Positions 15,293 through 24,326 of a stretch of 31,877 bases of DNA are shown piece after piece. The stretch lies in the IMG/VR virus record IMGVR_UViG_3300037504_000385, positions 1 to 31,877 of that record; one strand, written 5' to 3'. Every line of letters starts with the position of its first letter. Positions within the stretch are counted from its first letter, which is position 1. Source of the stretch: a virus. The translations under genes and the position numbers were made by a program. The notes under the pieces were generated by a model. The model was given only the letters and a program-made list of their open reading frames with translations. It made no database searches and was not told the origin of the DNA.

Positions 15293-17653
15293 ATGAGTAG
15301 CCAGCTTGGTGAGGCGTTTGTCCCGATTCGGGCGACGCTGGATAAATTGGATAAGGATTTGGAGCAGGCGCGCGGTAAGGTGCGCGGCGCCATCGGCCGC
15401 ATTGGGAAGATTGCGGAGGGGTTTGGCGAGGGGGTGCAGACGGCGGGTAAGGCGGCGCTGGCCGGGATGGTGGGGCTCGGAGGCGCGGCGCTGGCGGCGG
15501 CGGGGGGGATGGCGGCGCTGGCTGCGAATGCTGAGCCGCTGATTGGCTTGCAGCAGGGGTTTGCGGCGGTGACGGACCGGATCGGGACTAGCTCGGGGAC
15601 GATGCTGTCGGCCCTCCAGGATGCGAGCGGAGGGCTGATCACGAACCGGGACCTGATGGAGTCGTTTAACAAGGCGGCGGCGCTGGTGAGTGACGATTTT
15701 GCGAGCACGTTGCCGGATGCGATGAGCCTGGTGCGGAAGGCGAGCCAGGCGACGGGCCAGGATATGGGGTTCCTGTTCGATAGCCTGGTGACGGGCGTCG
15801 GACGTGTGTCACCGATGATCCTGGATAATCTAGGCATACAAATTTCGCTGGCGGAGGTGACGGAGCACGCGGCGGAGATGTTTGGCAAGCAGGCCAGCGA
15901 GCTGTCGAAGACGGAGCAGCAGGCGGCGCTGACCGAGATTGTAATGGGCAAGCTGAATGAGACGTATGGGGACGTGCCGGATACGTCGAATACGTTTGCG
16001 CGGGCGCGGGTGATGCTGGCGAATTTGAAGGACGAAATCGGATTGAAATTGCTGCCAGTTTTGACGCCGCTAGTGGAGAAGCTGCTGGAAGCGGGTCAGA
16101 TGGCAGTTCCTATTTTGATGGGGGCGCTGGATAGCATCCTCCCGGTGGTGACCAGTATCGTGACAGCGTTGAGTAATTTCTTTGCGCAGTTGATGAATGG
16201 GATCGACCCGATTACGGCGATCGTGGGGCTGATCGGGCAGTTGATTTTCGCGTTCGGCGGGACCAGCGCACAGGTGCAGGCGGTCAATAATTTCGTGTGG
16301 GCGCTGGTGGAGAATTTGCGCGGGCTGTGGGATCAGATCACGGTGTTGCTGGAGCCGATTATTGCCTGGGCTGAACAGAATATACAGTTGAAAGACCTCT
16401 TGCTGGCCGTTGGGATCGCCATCGCCTCGGTGGTGGTGCCGGCAATCGCTTCGATTATCGCGGCGGTGGCACCGGTGGTGCTGGCGTTCGCCGGACTGAT
16501 CGCCGCGGTTTCACTGGTGCGCCAGGCGTGGGAGACGGATTGGAATGGGATCCGTACAACGGTTCTCGAATTTTGGGAGAATACGGCCAAACCGGCATTT
16601 GCAGAGGTTGTTATGTGGCTGCAAACAAATATCCCGGTGGCCCTCCAGACGGCGTCAAATTTCTGGCAGAATACGCTGAAGCCGGCCATCGAGGCGGTGT
16701 GGGGTTTCATCACCGGGACGTTGATCCCGGCGCTGGGGGACGTGGTTTCGTGGCTGGCGACCAACATTCCAGTGGCGATTGAGACGGCTAAAAATTTCTG
16801 GGAGGGGACCTTACGGCCGGCGCTCGAGAACGTGTGGAGTTTCATCGACGGGACGCTGATCCCGATATTCGTGGATGTGGTGGCATGGCTGGACACGAAC
16901 ATTCCCGTGGCTATCGATACGGCAAAGGATTTCTGGGAGAATACGCTGCAACCGGCGCTCGAGAACGTGTGGAGTTTCATCGACGGGACGCTGATCCCGA
17001 TATTCGAGGATGTAGCGACATGGCTGGGGACGACGATCGTCGAGGTTGTCGGGGATGCGAAAGATGCGTGGGAGAACACGCTGAAACCGGCACTTGAAAC
17101 GGTGTGGAATTTCATATCAAATAACGTGATTCCCATTCTCGAGGACCTAGCGAGCTTTTTCACCGGCACGTTGATACCGGGGATTGCTGACCTGGCTTCT
17201 GCATTGGAGGATACGCTTAAGGGGGCGTGGGAGCGGGCGATGGGTGTGCTGCAATGGGGGAATGACAATGTACTGGCGCCATTACAGGGAGCATTCGACG
17301 GAATCAGGAGTGCGGTACAAAAAGTCGTGGACTGGGTCCAGAAACTGGCGGATAAGATAGGGGGAATCAGTTTGCCGGATTGGCTGATTCCTGGCTCTCC
17401 TACGCCGTTCGAGATTGGGCTGCGGGGTATTGCGGATGCCCTGCGGGAGGTTGACCGGGAGTGGAGCGGATTGAAGCCGCCGCAGTTTGACTTGGAACAG
17501 TCGGTGGCCACGATGGACCTGGCGGCGAGGGATATGATTCCAGCCGGGAATAGTATCTCGTATACGTCGGAGACGACGATTCACACGGACCGGGACCCGA
17601 TGCGGGTGTTGCGGGCGAGCCGGCACCTGGACAAGTTGGGAGCGTTGACATGA
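15293..17653 (+). CDS. Tail tape measure protein
   Basis: 786 residues, the largest structural gene besides the fibre. The N-terminus has glycine/alanine-rich hydrophobic helices (about 55-85). A long hydrophobic block (about 368-410) may insert in the host membrane during ejection. Residues 427 to about 635 hold five tandem repeats of the pattern FW-NTL-PA-E-VW-FI-GTLIP, mostly 45 residues long. Tape measures set tail length at about 1.5 angstrom per residue, implying a tail near 115-120 nm. The chaperone pair lies upstream, as usual. The end overlaps the next gene by ATGA. Confidence 0.9.
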   Translation: MSSQLGEAFVPIRATLDKLDKDLEQARGKVRGAIGRIGKIAEGFGEGVQTAGKAALAGMVGLGGAALAAAGGMAALAANAEPLIGLQQGFAAVTDRIGTSSGTMLSALQDASGGLITNRDLMESFNKAAALVSDDFASTLPDAMSLVRKASQATGQDMGFLFDSLVTGVGRVSPMILDNLGIQISLAEVTEHAAEMFGKQASELSKTEQQAALTEIVMGKLNETYGDVPDTSNTFARARVMLANLKDEIGLKLLPVLTPLVEKLLEAGQMAVPILMGALDSILPVVTSIVTALSNFFAQLMNGIDPITAIVGLIGQLIFAFGGTSAQVQAVNNFVWALVENLRGLWDQITVLLEPIIAWAEQNIQLKDLLLAVGIAIASVVVPAIASIIAAVAPVVLAFAGLIAAVSLVRQAWETDWNGIRTTVLEFWENTAKPAFAEVVMWLQTNIPVALQTASNFWQNTLKPAIEAVWGFITGTLIPALGDVVSWLATNIPVAIETAKNFWEGTLRPALENVWSFIDGTLIPIFVDVVAWLDTNIPVAIDTAKDFWENTLQPALENVWSFIDGTLIPIFEDVATWLGTTIVEVVGDAKDAWENTLKPALETVWNFISNNVIPILEDLASFFTGTLIPGIADLASALEDTLKGAWERAMGVLQWGNDNVLAPLQGAFDGIRSAVQKVVDWVQKLADKIGGISLPDWLIPGSPTPFEIGLRGIADALREVDREWSGLKPPQFDLEQSVATMDLAARDMIPAGNSISYTSETTIHTDRDPMRVLRASRHLDKLGALT
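16571..17200 (+). repeat. Tandem 135-bp repeats in the tape measure gene
   Basis: Units begin at 16571 (short, 90 bp), 16661, 16796, 16931 and 17066. Units starting 16796 and 16931 share an identical 55-base block (16817-16871 and 16952-17006), exactly 135 bases apart, so the last duplication is recent or kept by recombination. Confidence 0.85.
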
Positions 17654-18591
17654 TCGGTTTGACGGCGACGGTGGCGGGGGTGTCGTATGATTTGAATGAT
17701 GGCGTCGAGATCCGGCTGTTGGATTGGGATTTGAGTTTGCCCCCCGCGCGGCGGTTGAGCCAGCGGGCGCCGGGGCAGTTGGGTGACACGGATCTTGGGT
17801 ATCGAGGGGACCCGCGGTTTCTGGATTTGTTCTGGGCGATCGATGGGGCTAACTCCTCGGGATACCGGGATCTGCGGGAGACGTTTTTGACGGTGTTTCT
17901 CCCTCGGGCGGAGGATGCGGTGGTGTTGACGTTCGATTTTGGCGGGGGGATCGAACGGGCATTGGACGTGCACCTGGACGGGGAGCTGCTGTGGAGCGAC
18001 CGGGTGCGCTGGGTGGAGAAGGTGAGCGGGGTGTTCAAGGCGAGCGATCCGCGGCTGTACGACCCGGATATCAATACGGTGCAGTTCAGCCTGGTGGGGG
18101 CGGGCGGCTCGGCGCTGGGATGGGAGATACCGTGGGAGATACCGTGGGAGATTGGGGCGGCGACGTTGTACGACACGGCGAGTATCTCGTATGCGAGTGC
18201 GAGCAGGCTGGCGGCGCCGGAGTATCCGGTGATCCAGATTGTGGGCCCGATCTCGAATCCGGTGATCACGAACCAGACGACGGGCGAGGTGATCGATTTG
18301 AGCGGGGGTGACGGTCTGTCGCTGGCGGATAGTTCGGAGTATGTGGAGATTGATCTGGATAATGCGCCGCGCCGGGATGCGAAGACGATCCGGGACCAGG
18401 ATGGTGATTCTGTGGATCAATATTTGACGACGGATAGCGACCTGGCGACGTGGCATTTGGCGCCGGCGGGGGAGCGGCTGGCGGACGACAGTTATGCGAC
18501 GGGGACGAATGTGATCGTGGTGGAGGGGGATGACGTGACGGCGGATACGTTGGTGACGATGCGGTATTACGACCGGTACTGGGGTATTTAG
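17650..18591 (+). CDS. Distal tail-type protein
   Basis: 313 residues. N-terminal part LTATVAGVSYDLNDGVEIRLLDWD with GQLGDTDLGYRGDPRFLDLFWAI and LRETFLTVFLP fits siphovirus distal tail proteins that form the hub at the tail tip. The middle has a micro-repeat WEIPWEIPWEIG caused by a 12-base tandem repeat near 18120-18155. The C-terminal half (PVIQIVGPISNPVITNQTTGEVIDL...) is a galectin-like beta domain usual in this family. It follows the tape measure directly. Confidence 0.8.
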   Translation: MIGLTATVAGVSYDLNDGVEIRLLDWDLSLPPARRLSQRAPGQLGDTDLGYRGDPRFLDLFWAIDGANSSGYRDLRETFLTVFLPRAEDAVVLTFDFGGGIERALDVHLDGELLWSDRVRWVEKVSGVFKASDPRLYDPDINTVQFSLVGAGGSALGWEIPWEIPWEIGAATLYDTASISYASASRLAAPEYPVIQIVGPISNPVITNQTTGEVIDLSGGDGLSLADSSEYVEIDLDNAPRRDAKTIRDQDGDSVDQYLTTDSDLATWHLAPAGERLADDSYATGTNVIVVEGDDVTADTLVTMRYYDRYWGI

Positions 18592-18693
18592 TCAGTCAAA
18601 CGTGATGCGTGTCCTTCGACGGGCTCAGGATGTGTATCCTTCGACGGGCTCAGGATGATATACTTATTTTAGTTTGTTGGAAGGTTGGGAATT
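18592..18693. repeat. Intergenic gap with heptads and two hairpin repeats
   Basis: Heptads GTCAAAC-GTGATGC-GTGTCCT at 18595-18615 are followed by two TCCTTCGACGGGCTCAGGAT copies at 18612 and 18637, spaced 25 bases apart. An AT-rich stretch (18657-18678) and GGAAGG (18679-18684) precede the next gene, so a promoter could lie here. Confidence 0.65.
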
Positions 18694-19713
18694 ATGACTC
18701 AGAAAAGTTGGCCCTGGGACACTAATCCTCCGGGGGGCGGGACTGGCGATGGGGCTTCGGGGTTGAATGAGGCCAGTTCGCGGGAGTTTTTGGCTCTGTA
18801 TACGCAGATTCAGGATCCGACGACCGAGGGCGTGTTTAAGGGGGTGCTGAACGCGCTGGAAGTGACCGGCGCGGCGTCGCCGCTGTCGGTCGCTACGGGG
18901 TCGGCGGTGTGTTACGGCTTGTACATCTCGGATGCGGCGGAGTCGCTGGCGGTGTCGACGCCGGCGGCCGGGACGACGGGCGGCCGGGTTGTGCTACGGA
19001 CGACGTGGGCAGGGCAGCCTACGGATCCGGCCACAACGCGGCTGGCGGTGAAGACGTCGGCGGACGGGGTGGCGGCGATCCCGGCAGTGACCCAAAACGA
19101 GGGTACGGTGTGGGAGATCAGCCTGGCGACGTTTACTATCACGACGGGGGGCGTGATTACGCTGACGGATGACCGGACGTTCCGGAGCGTGACAGGGATG
19201 GTGGATACGGCCGAGATCGAGGATGAGGCGGTCACGGCGGCGAAAATCGAGAACCGGACGCGAAAGTTTTTCGTGCCGTGCATCGGCGGATACGACGACA
19301 CAAACAACAATGAAATAGACATGGACGACAATGGATTTATCGGCTGGCCGATGGCCGATACCGTGTGGTCGCAAATGCACGGATATTTTTACGTGCCGAC
19401 GGATTATGCGTCCGGGATGACGGTGACGGCGCTAGTGTACACCAACACGGCCGGGAATGCGTATGCGCAAAATAGCATCACCTACGGCGCGGATGGTGAG
19501 GATTACAACACGCACACGGACGAGGCGGCGATCGCGGCGGTGGCGTTGTCGGCGAATGAGTTGTCGGAGATTTTGACAGAGACACTGGCCAACATCGCGG
19601 CGGGGGATTATGTTTCGTGCAATTTTTACAGGGTGGCTAGCAACGTCGCAGATACGATCGCGGACGATGTGTATTTGCGAGGCTGGCTGGTGGAGTATAC
19701 GGCGGATAGCTAG
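18694..19713 (+). CDS. Tail tip / baseplate protein
   Basis: 339 residues from ATG 18694 with GGAAGG nine bases upstream; a TTG at 18685 is less likely. The N-terminal half (WPWDTNPPGGGTGDGASGLNEASSREFLALYTQ; VATGSAVCYGLYISDAAESLAV; TWEISLATFTIT-like strands; LTDDRTF) matches proteins at the tail tip of other siphoviruses that contain a small beta-sandwich. The C-terminal half is a separate beta-rich domain with aromatic and acidic residues and could bind a receptor. Likely a baseplate or receptor-contact protein; exact role unproven. Confidence 0.65.
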   Translation: MTQKSWPWDTNPPGGGTGDGASGLNEASSREFLALYTQIQDPTTEGVFKGVLNALEVTGAASPLSVATGSAVCYGLYISDAAESLAVSTPAAGTTGGRVVLRTTWAGQPTDPATTRLAVKTSADGVAAIPAVTQNEGTVWEISLATFTITTGGVITLTDDRTFRSVTGMVDTAEIEDEAVTAAKIENRTRKFFVPCIGGYDDTNNNEIDMDDNGFIGWPMADTVWSQMHGYFYVPTDYASGMTVTALVYTNTAGNAYAQNSITYGADGEDYNTHTDEAAIAAVALSANELSEILTETLANIAAGDYVSCNFYRVASNVADTIADDVYLRGWLVEYTADS

Positions 19714-19716
19714 TCT

Positions 19717-20880
19717 ATGAGCTATGAGTTGTATTTGCGGCAATATGAAAAGACCGGAGCGGTGAAGCACGCTTACGTGCCGGCACTGTGGGCGCGTTAC
19801 ACAGAGAGCGTGAATGATCAGTATCCGCTGGTGTATGCGTTGAATTTCGACGCGGACGCGGCGCAGGATCTGGCGGAGTTTGACGTCGTCGAGGTGTTGG
19901 TGCGGAATCAGGCGCTGGGTATCGACGATTTCGAGCGGGCGTTTGTCGGGATCGTGCGGGATTGGGCGCCGCAGACGGACGAGGACGGGATTACGAGCCT
20001 GGTGGTGACGGCGCCGAATGAGAAGTCTATTTTGTCGTGGCGGCACGTGTTATGGGCGGCGGGGACGAATAGACGCAGTGATTACACGGGGGTCGAGGCG
20101 GAGACGATCATGAAGGAGGTTGTCGAGTACAATTTCACGGCTGACGCCTCGGTGGCCAACGGGCGGTGGCGGGAGGGGGATCTGGCGGGGATGGGGTTGC
20201 GCATCTCGATTGCGACGGATCAGGCCAGGGGGAATACGCTCTCGGCAGCGTTCATGGGTAAGAATTGCTTGGATATTCTGCAACGAATCGCCGTCCAGGG
20301 GGGCGGCGATTTTGATCTGGCCTGGCAGGGATATGACAGCGGATCGGGGTACAACGAATGGGAGTTTGAGTTTTATCCGGATCAGTTGGGGGAGGATAAG
20401 TCGAGCGGTGCCAGCCGGGTTTTGTTCGCGCTGGAGAACAATACGATGCGGGAGCCACGGCTGCGGCGGATGGGGGCTGGGGCGACGGTGGCTATCGCGG
20501 CCGGGCAGGGGGAGGGCGCGGCGCGGGATACGAGCGAGGTGGAGGGCCCGGATTACGCGGCGGATTATGACATCGAGACGTTCGTGGATGCGAGGAGCGA
20601 GGATACGGCGGCTGGCCGGGAATTCCGCGGCGGGAAACGGCTGGATGAATTGCGGGTGTGGAAAGAATTGACGCTCGGGGTGCAACAGACGGGGGATATT
20701 TTCTACTCACCGGTGGACGTGACGGGCCGGAAGACGTACCGGGCGGGGGATCTGGTGCTGGTGAGTTACGCGGGCGTGGAGCAGGTGCGGAAAATTACGA
20801 GAGTGAGGGTGGATTGGGACGTGGCGCAGTCGGACAACCGTTTCAGTGTGGAGGTGGAGGCGCGCGAGTGCGATGAATGA
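19717..20880 (+). CDS. Tail protein, ReqiPepy6 Gp37-like
   Basis: 387 residues. YPLVYALNFDADAAQDLAEFDVVEVLVRNQALGID, FVGIVRDW, VVTAPNEKSILSWRHVLWAAGTNRRSDYTGVEAETIMKEVVEYN and LDILQRIAVQGGGDFDL are typical of the Gp37-like siphovirus tail proteins. These are hub-like tail-tip proteins with a gp27-type fold. GDLVLVSYAGVEQVRKITRVRV near the end fits the same group. It overlaps the tail fibre start by 8 bases. Confidence 0.8.
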   Translation: MSYELYLRQYEKTGAVKHAYVPALWARYTESVNDQYPLVYALNFDADAAQDLAEFDVVEVLVRNQALGIDDFERAFVGIVRDWAPQTDEDGITSLVVTAPNEKSILSWRHVLWAAGTNRRSDYTGVEAETIMKEVVEYNFTADASVANGRWREGDLAGMGLRISIATDQARGNTLSAAFMGKNCLDILQRIAVQGGGDFDLAWQGYDSGSGYNEWEFEFYPDQLGEDKSSGASRVLFALENNTMREPRLRRMGAGATVAIAAGQGEGAARDTSEVEGPDYAADYDIETFVDARSEDTAAGREFRGGKRLDELRVWKELTLGVQQTGDIFYSPVDVTGRKTYRAGDLVLVSYAGVEQVRKITRVRVDWDVAQSDNRFSVEVEARECDE

Positions 20881-23263
20881 GCTGTCGGATTTGCTGAGCG
20901 GATTTACAGAGCGGTTCCAGGACGTGGAGCGGCGGCTGATCGACCTGGAGACGCTGGAGGGCATTCCGGCAGGCGGGACGGCGCCGGCGGATGCGCCGTT
21001 CGTGACGGTGGCCAACGACGCCGGGCTGACGCACGAGCGGGCACTGGCGGCGACGTTGCCGCTGGAGCTGGCAGACGGCGGCGCGAATGGGTCGCTGACG
21101 GTGCAGTTTGAGGATCAGGCGGCGAACACGGTGCTGGCGGGGCCAGCGGCCGGGGCGGACGCGGCGCCGGATTTCAGGGCTCTGGTGGCCGGGGATGTGC
21201 CGGCGCTGGGTGGGACGCCGGCGCTGACGCTGGGGACGGCGAACTCGCCTGGGGTGGCGACGACGTATATCCGGACGGATGATACGATTTTGGTGTTCGA
21301 TGCGACGAATCCGGCGCAGTTGACGCCGGATATTGCGGCGGCGCCGGGCAGCGCGTCCGTGGCGGCGCGCAGGGACCACGTGCATAATGTGCCGGCGGAT
21401 GCGCCCACGGGCACGATCACGGAGGCGACGGCCAACGCGGAGGGGGCAGCGGCTTCCTTTGCACGCAGCGATCACACGCACGATATCGACGTGAGCGCCA
21501 CACGCGCCCCGGCCGATGCGCAGTACGTGGTGTTGGCGCTGGATGGGGCGCTATCGGCGGAACGGGTGCTGGTTGCTGGGGACGGGCTTGATCTGACGGA
21601 CGGCGGCGCGAATGGGAACGCAACGCTGACCGTAGATGTAACAGATTTTATTGGCGCTGGATTGGATGAAACGGCTAATAATATCTTTATCGGCACGCCC
21701 AGCGCAGTGACGGTATCATCAGCAAGCGGTGCATCGGGCACAACGCATACGCACGCCGCCACCACCAGTTCAAGCCCCGGCGCGGCGGCCAGTATCCTGG
21801 CAAGTGCTGCGGATGGCGGTCTGCAACTGTTGCGGTTGGGGATAGGCGCTGATCCTGATACCAACAACCGGCTGACAATTGTAGATGGCGGCACGCTGGG
21901 CAATGGCGTCCTTTTGACATTTGATGACACCGGGAATAGCCTTGAGTTGACTGGCGGAGCTCTGCATTTGTACAGCGGCAACGACTTGGTTGGCTACAGT
22001 GACGCTGGCACGACCGAGACATTACGATTGGATACCAGCGCGGGTTATATCGGAGTGGCAGATAGGCTGTACCATACTGGCGACACAGATACATATCTCG
22101 CATTCACTAGCGACAAAATCACGCTGCGCGCCGGCGGGCTGGATATGATCGAGATTGTCGAGGGCTCCAGCGACTATGTGCTCTTTAATGTAAAAGCTGA
22201 TCTCGACGGCAATATCCTAACTCTGGACGCAGGCGGTGGAGCAGGGCTGTGGGGCTCGGCGCCCAATGTGATTTCCGTGATCCTGGGGGGCACGGTTGAT
22301 TTTACTTTTTCTGCAAATGAATTTAACATATTGACCGGCAGCCGTATTGATCTGCAATCCGGTTCATGGATCAGTATGGCGAACGGGACGTATATCGGCA
22401 ATTCGAGCGCCGGACCTTTCCTGACCTTTGATAATAGCGCTAATAGACTCGAACTAGCAGGTGGGGAGATGTCATGCTACAGCCAGGATCTGGTATTGTA
22501 TTCTGATCTTGGCACGACGGAAAAAGCACGTATTGATGCGTCGAGTGGCGATATTACATTGGCCGACGGGGCCAGCATCGGCAATAGCGGCGGGCCGACG
22601 ATTACGTTTGATGATACGAATGATTATTTTGAGTTCAGTGGCGGGGATGCGTTGATTGGCCCAACAGCTCCGTACACAAGAAGTGTATTCTCGGATAGAG
22701 TAATAGCCGTTGGTGCAACTGGGGCATCTGAAAGAGCGCAACTGGAAATTATAGGCAATCTTACTAATGATGCGCTGGTGGCTGGAATATCGTTCCACAA
22801 TACTTCGTCTAGCGCATCCGACAAGAGGATATCGCAAATAAGCGTAAGGCGCGATGGAGACAACGATGCAGGCCGTATTAGATTTTCGACCTGGAACTCT
22901 TCCGCGACCGCTCAGAATGTATTAGACATTACATCAAACACGAATATTGGCATCAATACTACGTCACAATTCGGCTCCGGCGCGGGCGTCATCGGGCTAG
23001 CCAACGCTGGCACGAATCCGAGCAGCAATCCGACCGGCGGCGGGGTGTTGTATGCTGATAGCGGCGCGTTGAAATGGCGCGGCAGCAGCGGGACCACAAC
23101 TACCATCGCCAACGCCGAACCACACTGTCCGGTGTGTGGCCGGGACGCTGTGATGGAATGGCGCAACGATGACCAGGCGTGGCACATTGAAATGTGCGTG
23201 TGGTGCCTGGCAGATGAGTTGGGGCAGCGCAATTGGATAAAGAAAGAGCAGTTACATGCCTGA
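20873..23263 (+). CDS. Tail fibre / receptor-binding protein with zinc-ribbon-like end
   Basis: 796 residues from ATG 20873. Residues 1-30 are a coiled coil (ELSDLLSGFTERFQDVERRLIDLE). Two related modules, APADAPFVTVAND...LADGGANGSLTV and APADAQYVVLALD...LTDGGANGNATLTV, show an internal duplication. Three H-x-H motifs (DHVHN, DHTHD, THTHA, near residues 168, 201 and 292) recall metal sites of T4 gp12-type fibres. The central part is repeats such as LTFDDTGNSLELTGG and LTFDNSANRLELAGG, likely a beta-helix. The C-terminus has CPVC...CVWC, unusual for a fibre. Bases about 21,630-22,980 look AT-richer than the flanks, suggesting module exchange. Confidence 0.8.
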   Translation: MNELSDLLSGFTERFQDVERRLIDLETLEGIPAGGTAPADAPFVTVANDAGLTHERALAATLPLELADGGANGSLTVQFEDQAANTVLAGPAAGADAAPDFRALVAGDVPALGGTPALTLGTANSPGVATTYIRTDDTILVFDATNPAQLTPDIAAAPGSASVAARRDHVHNVPADAPTGTITEATANAEGAAASFARSDHTHDIDVSATRAPADAQYVVLALDGALSAERVLVAGDGLDLTDGGANGNATLTVDVTDFIGAGLDETANNIFIGTPSAVTVSSASGASGTTHTHAATTSSSPGAAASILASAADGGLQLLRLGIGADPDTNNRLTIVDGGTLGNGVLLTFDDTGNSLELTGGALHLYSGNDLVGYSDAGTTETLRLDTSAGYIGVADRLYHTGDTDTYLAFTSDKITLRAGGLDMIEIVEGSSDYVLFNVKADLDGNILTLDAGGGAGLWGSAPNVISVILGGTVDFTFSANEFNILTGSRIDLQSGSWISMANGTYIGNSSAGPFLTFDNSANRLELAGGEMSCYSQDLVLYSDLGTTEKARIDASSGDITLADGASIGNSGGPTITFDDTNDYFEFSGGDALIGPTAPYTRSVFSDRVIAVGATGASERAQLEIIGNLTNDALVAGISFHNTSSSASDKRISQISVRRDGDNDAGRIRFSTWNSSATAQNVLDITSNTNIGINTTSQFGSGAGVIGLANAGTNPSSNPTGGGVLYADSGALKWRGSSGTTTTIANAEPHCPVCGRDAVMEWRNDDQAWHIEMCVWCLADELGQRNWIKKEQLHA

Positions 23264-23645
23264 TGAGATGAGATACTATCCCCTCACTGGCGATCAGTGG
23301 GGTTTGTTTGTGGATGGGACCGAATTAGTTTTTGATACAATAGTGGAGGTAATGAGATCTATGAGCAAAATTACATTTGCTTCTCAGGCGCAATCGGCGG
23401 CGGCTCGGTTGGCGGCGGTGATTGATGATCTGGAGAGTTTGAGCAGTGTGTATTACGACCGGGGATATGATAGCGGCGGCGCCGACGCGATCGCTGACGC
23501 GGACGTGGAGGCGCTGGGCTTGGCTGCGGCTGAGCTCACTGCGTTCGTGACGATGGCGGATCAATTGACGAATTTTAGAGATAATCTCGCTGTTACGACA
23601 GGAGATTATGGAGCGACGATAAATCAAGTGAGGGACGACGTATGA
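23256..23645 (+). CDS. Small protein at the end of the tail module
   Basis: 129 residues from ATG 23256, overlapping the fibre stop by 8 bases. Residues from MSKITFASQAQSAAARLAAVIDDLESLSSVYYDRGYDSGG onward resemble a widespread short phage protein found beside fibre genes. The first 35 residues may be an added segment, because ATGs at 23352 and 23361 follow GGAGG (23345-23349). Function unknown; perhaps fibre-associated. Confidence 0.65.
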   Translation: MPDEMRYYPLTGDQWGLFVDGTELVFDTIVEVMRSMSKITFASQAQSAAARLAAVIDDLESLSSVYYDRGYDSGGADAIADADVEALGLAAAELTAFVTMADQLTNFRDNLAVTTGDYGATINQVRDDV

Positions 23646-23902
23646 AAAATGATAATGGCGCGGCGATAGATGGGGTTGCAAGGAAGCAGTTGATCGAGAA
23701 TAAGATCACGTTGTGGCGGAATACGATTTATGATGCGGAGTTGGACGCGCGGGTGGCGGATGCGTTGGGTAAGGAGGCAGCGTCCGAGCAGGCTCAGGAG
23801 CGGATGAAGGAGGCGATGCAGGCGGTGGAGTTGCTGGAAGGTATGTTGGATGAGTTGGAACGTGAAGCGGAAAAACCTGTCAGGTCCAAAAACCAGACCT
23901 GA
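23642..23902 (+). CDS. Small coiled-coil protein, last gene of the rightward operon
   Basis: 86 residues from ATG 23642 (ATGA overlap). Almost entirely charged helix (ARKQLIENKITLWRNTIYDAELDARVADAL; QERMKEAMQAVELLEGMLDELEREAE), consistent with a coiled coil. Its last codons and stop lie inside the terminator hairpin. Position suggests a fibre chaperone or tail accessory; this is inference only. Confidence 0.65.
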   Translation: MKNDNGAAIDGVARKQLIENKITLWRNTIYDAELDARVADALGKEAASEQAQERMKEAMQAVELLEGMLDELEREAEKPVRSKNQT

Positions 23903-23911
23903 CAGGTTTTT
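23871..23911. terminator. Bidirectional intrinsic terminator between convergent operons
   Basis: AAAAACCTGTCAGGTC (23871-23886) and GACCTGACAGGTTTTT (23896-23911) make a perfect 16-bp inverted repeat with a 9-base loop. It gives a T-run in both directions. The stop codon of the upstream gene (23900-23902) lies in the stem. It closes the rightward late operon and faces the leftward one. Confidence 0.9.
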
Positions 23912-23955
23912 GGGCCTTGAGCTGGCCATCGATGGCGAGCTCAGCGCCCCAATTT
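23912..23955. repeat. Near-perfect palindrome at the operon junction
   Basis: GAGCTGGCCATC followed by GATGGCGAGCTC forms a 24-base palindrome with one mismatched pair, then GCGCCCCAAT, a member of the GCCCCAAT dispersed family. It may be an additional terminator arm or a protein site. Confidence 0.5.
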
Positions 23956-24114
23956 TTAGTTGCAGGGGATCTGGGCGAGTATTATTATCCAGGTGATGAT
24001 GATCAGGGTGATGAGGGTGAGGGCGGCTATTAGGAAGGCGGGGTCGGCCCACCAGGGGGTTGGGTCGTGGCGGGGGCGCGGGTTTCTGGGTTTGGGTAGT
24101 TTTTTGCGGGTCAT
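23956..24114 (-). CDS. Small single-span membrane protein
   Basis: 52 residues. A basic, proline-rich N-terminus (MTRKKLPKPRNPRPRH) is followed by one strong membrane helix (about 26-47, AFLIAALTLITLIIITWIII). The ATG overlaps the stop of the upstream 65-residue gene (ATGA on the minus strand), which supports this start. It is the last leftward gene before the terminator. A holin or other lysis accessory is possible from size and topology but cannot be shown. Confidence 0.55.
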   Translation of the reverse strand: MTRKKLPKPRNPRPRHDPTPWWADPAFLIAALTLITLIIITWIIILAQIPCN

Positions 24115-24308
24115 TTTTGGCCTTTCGTTTGTAGGTGTTGTTTCCAGAGGGTGTGTTGGTTTTGCCAGAGGATGGCGATGGGTCGCCAGCCTCGGGCGGT
24201 GTGGTCGGGCAGGTCCTCGTAGAGGATGGTTTTGATTTCGATCTCGCCGGGTCGGGGGATCGGTAGGGGGAGTTGGGTTTTTCCGTTGGTTTTGCTGTTT
24301 TTGGCCAT
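24111..24308 (-). CDS. Small hypothetical protein
   Basis: 65 residues: MAKNSKTNGKTQLPLPIPRPGEIEI, then LPDHTARGWRPIAILWQNQHTLWKQHL. Not recognised. No membrane segment or cysteine. It is coupled to the membrane protein downstream by ATGA and lies 18 bases after a TTAGCAGTGAC hairpin repeat. The Shine-Dalgarno is weak. Confidence 0.5.
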   Translation of the reverse strand: MAKNSKTNGKTQLPLPIPRPGEIEIKTILYEDLPDHTARGWRPIAILWQNQHTLWKQHLQTKGQK

Positions 24309-24326
24309 TTTGGTTAGCGCCCCGTC

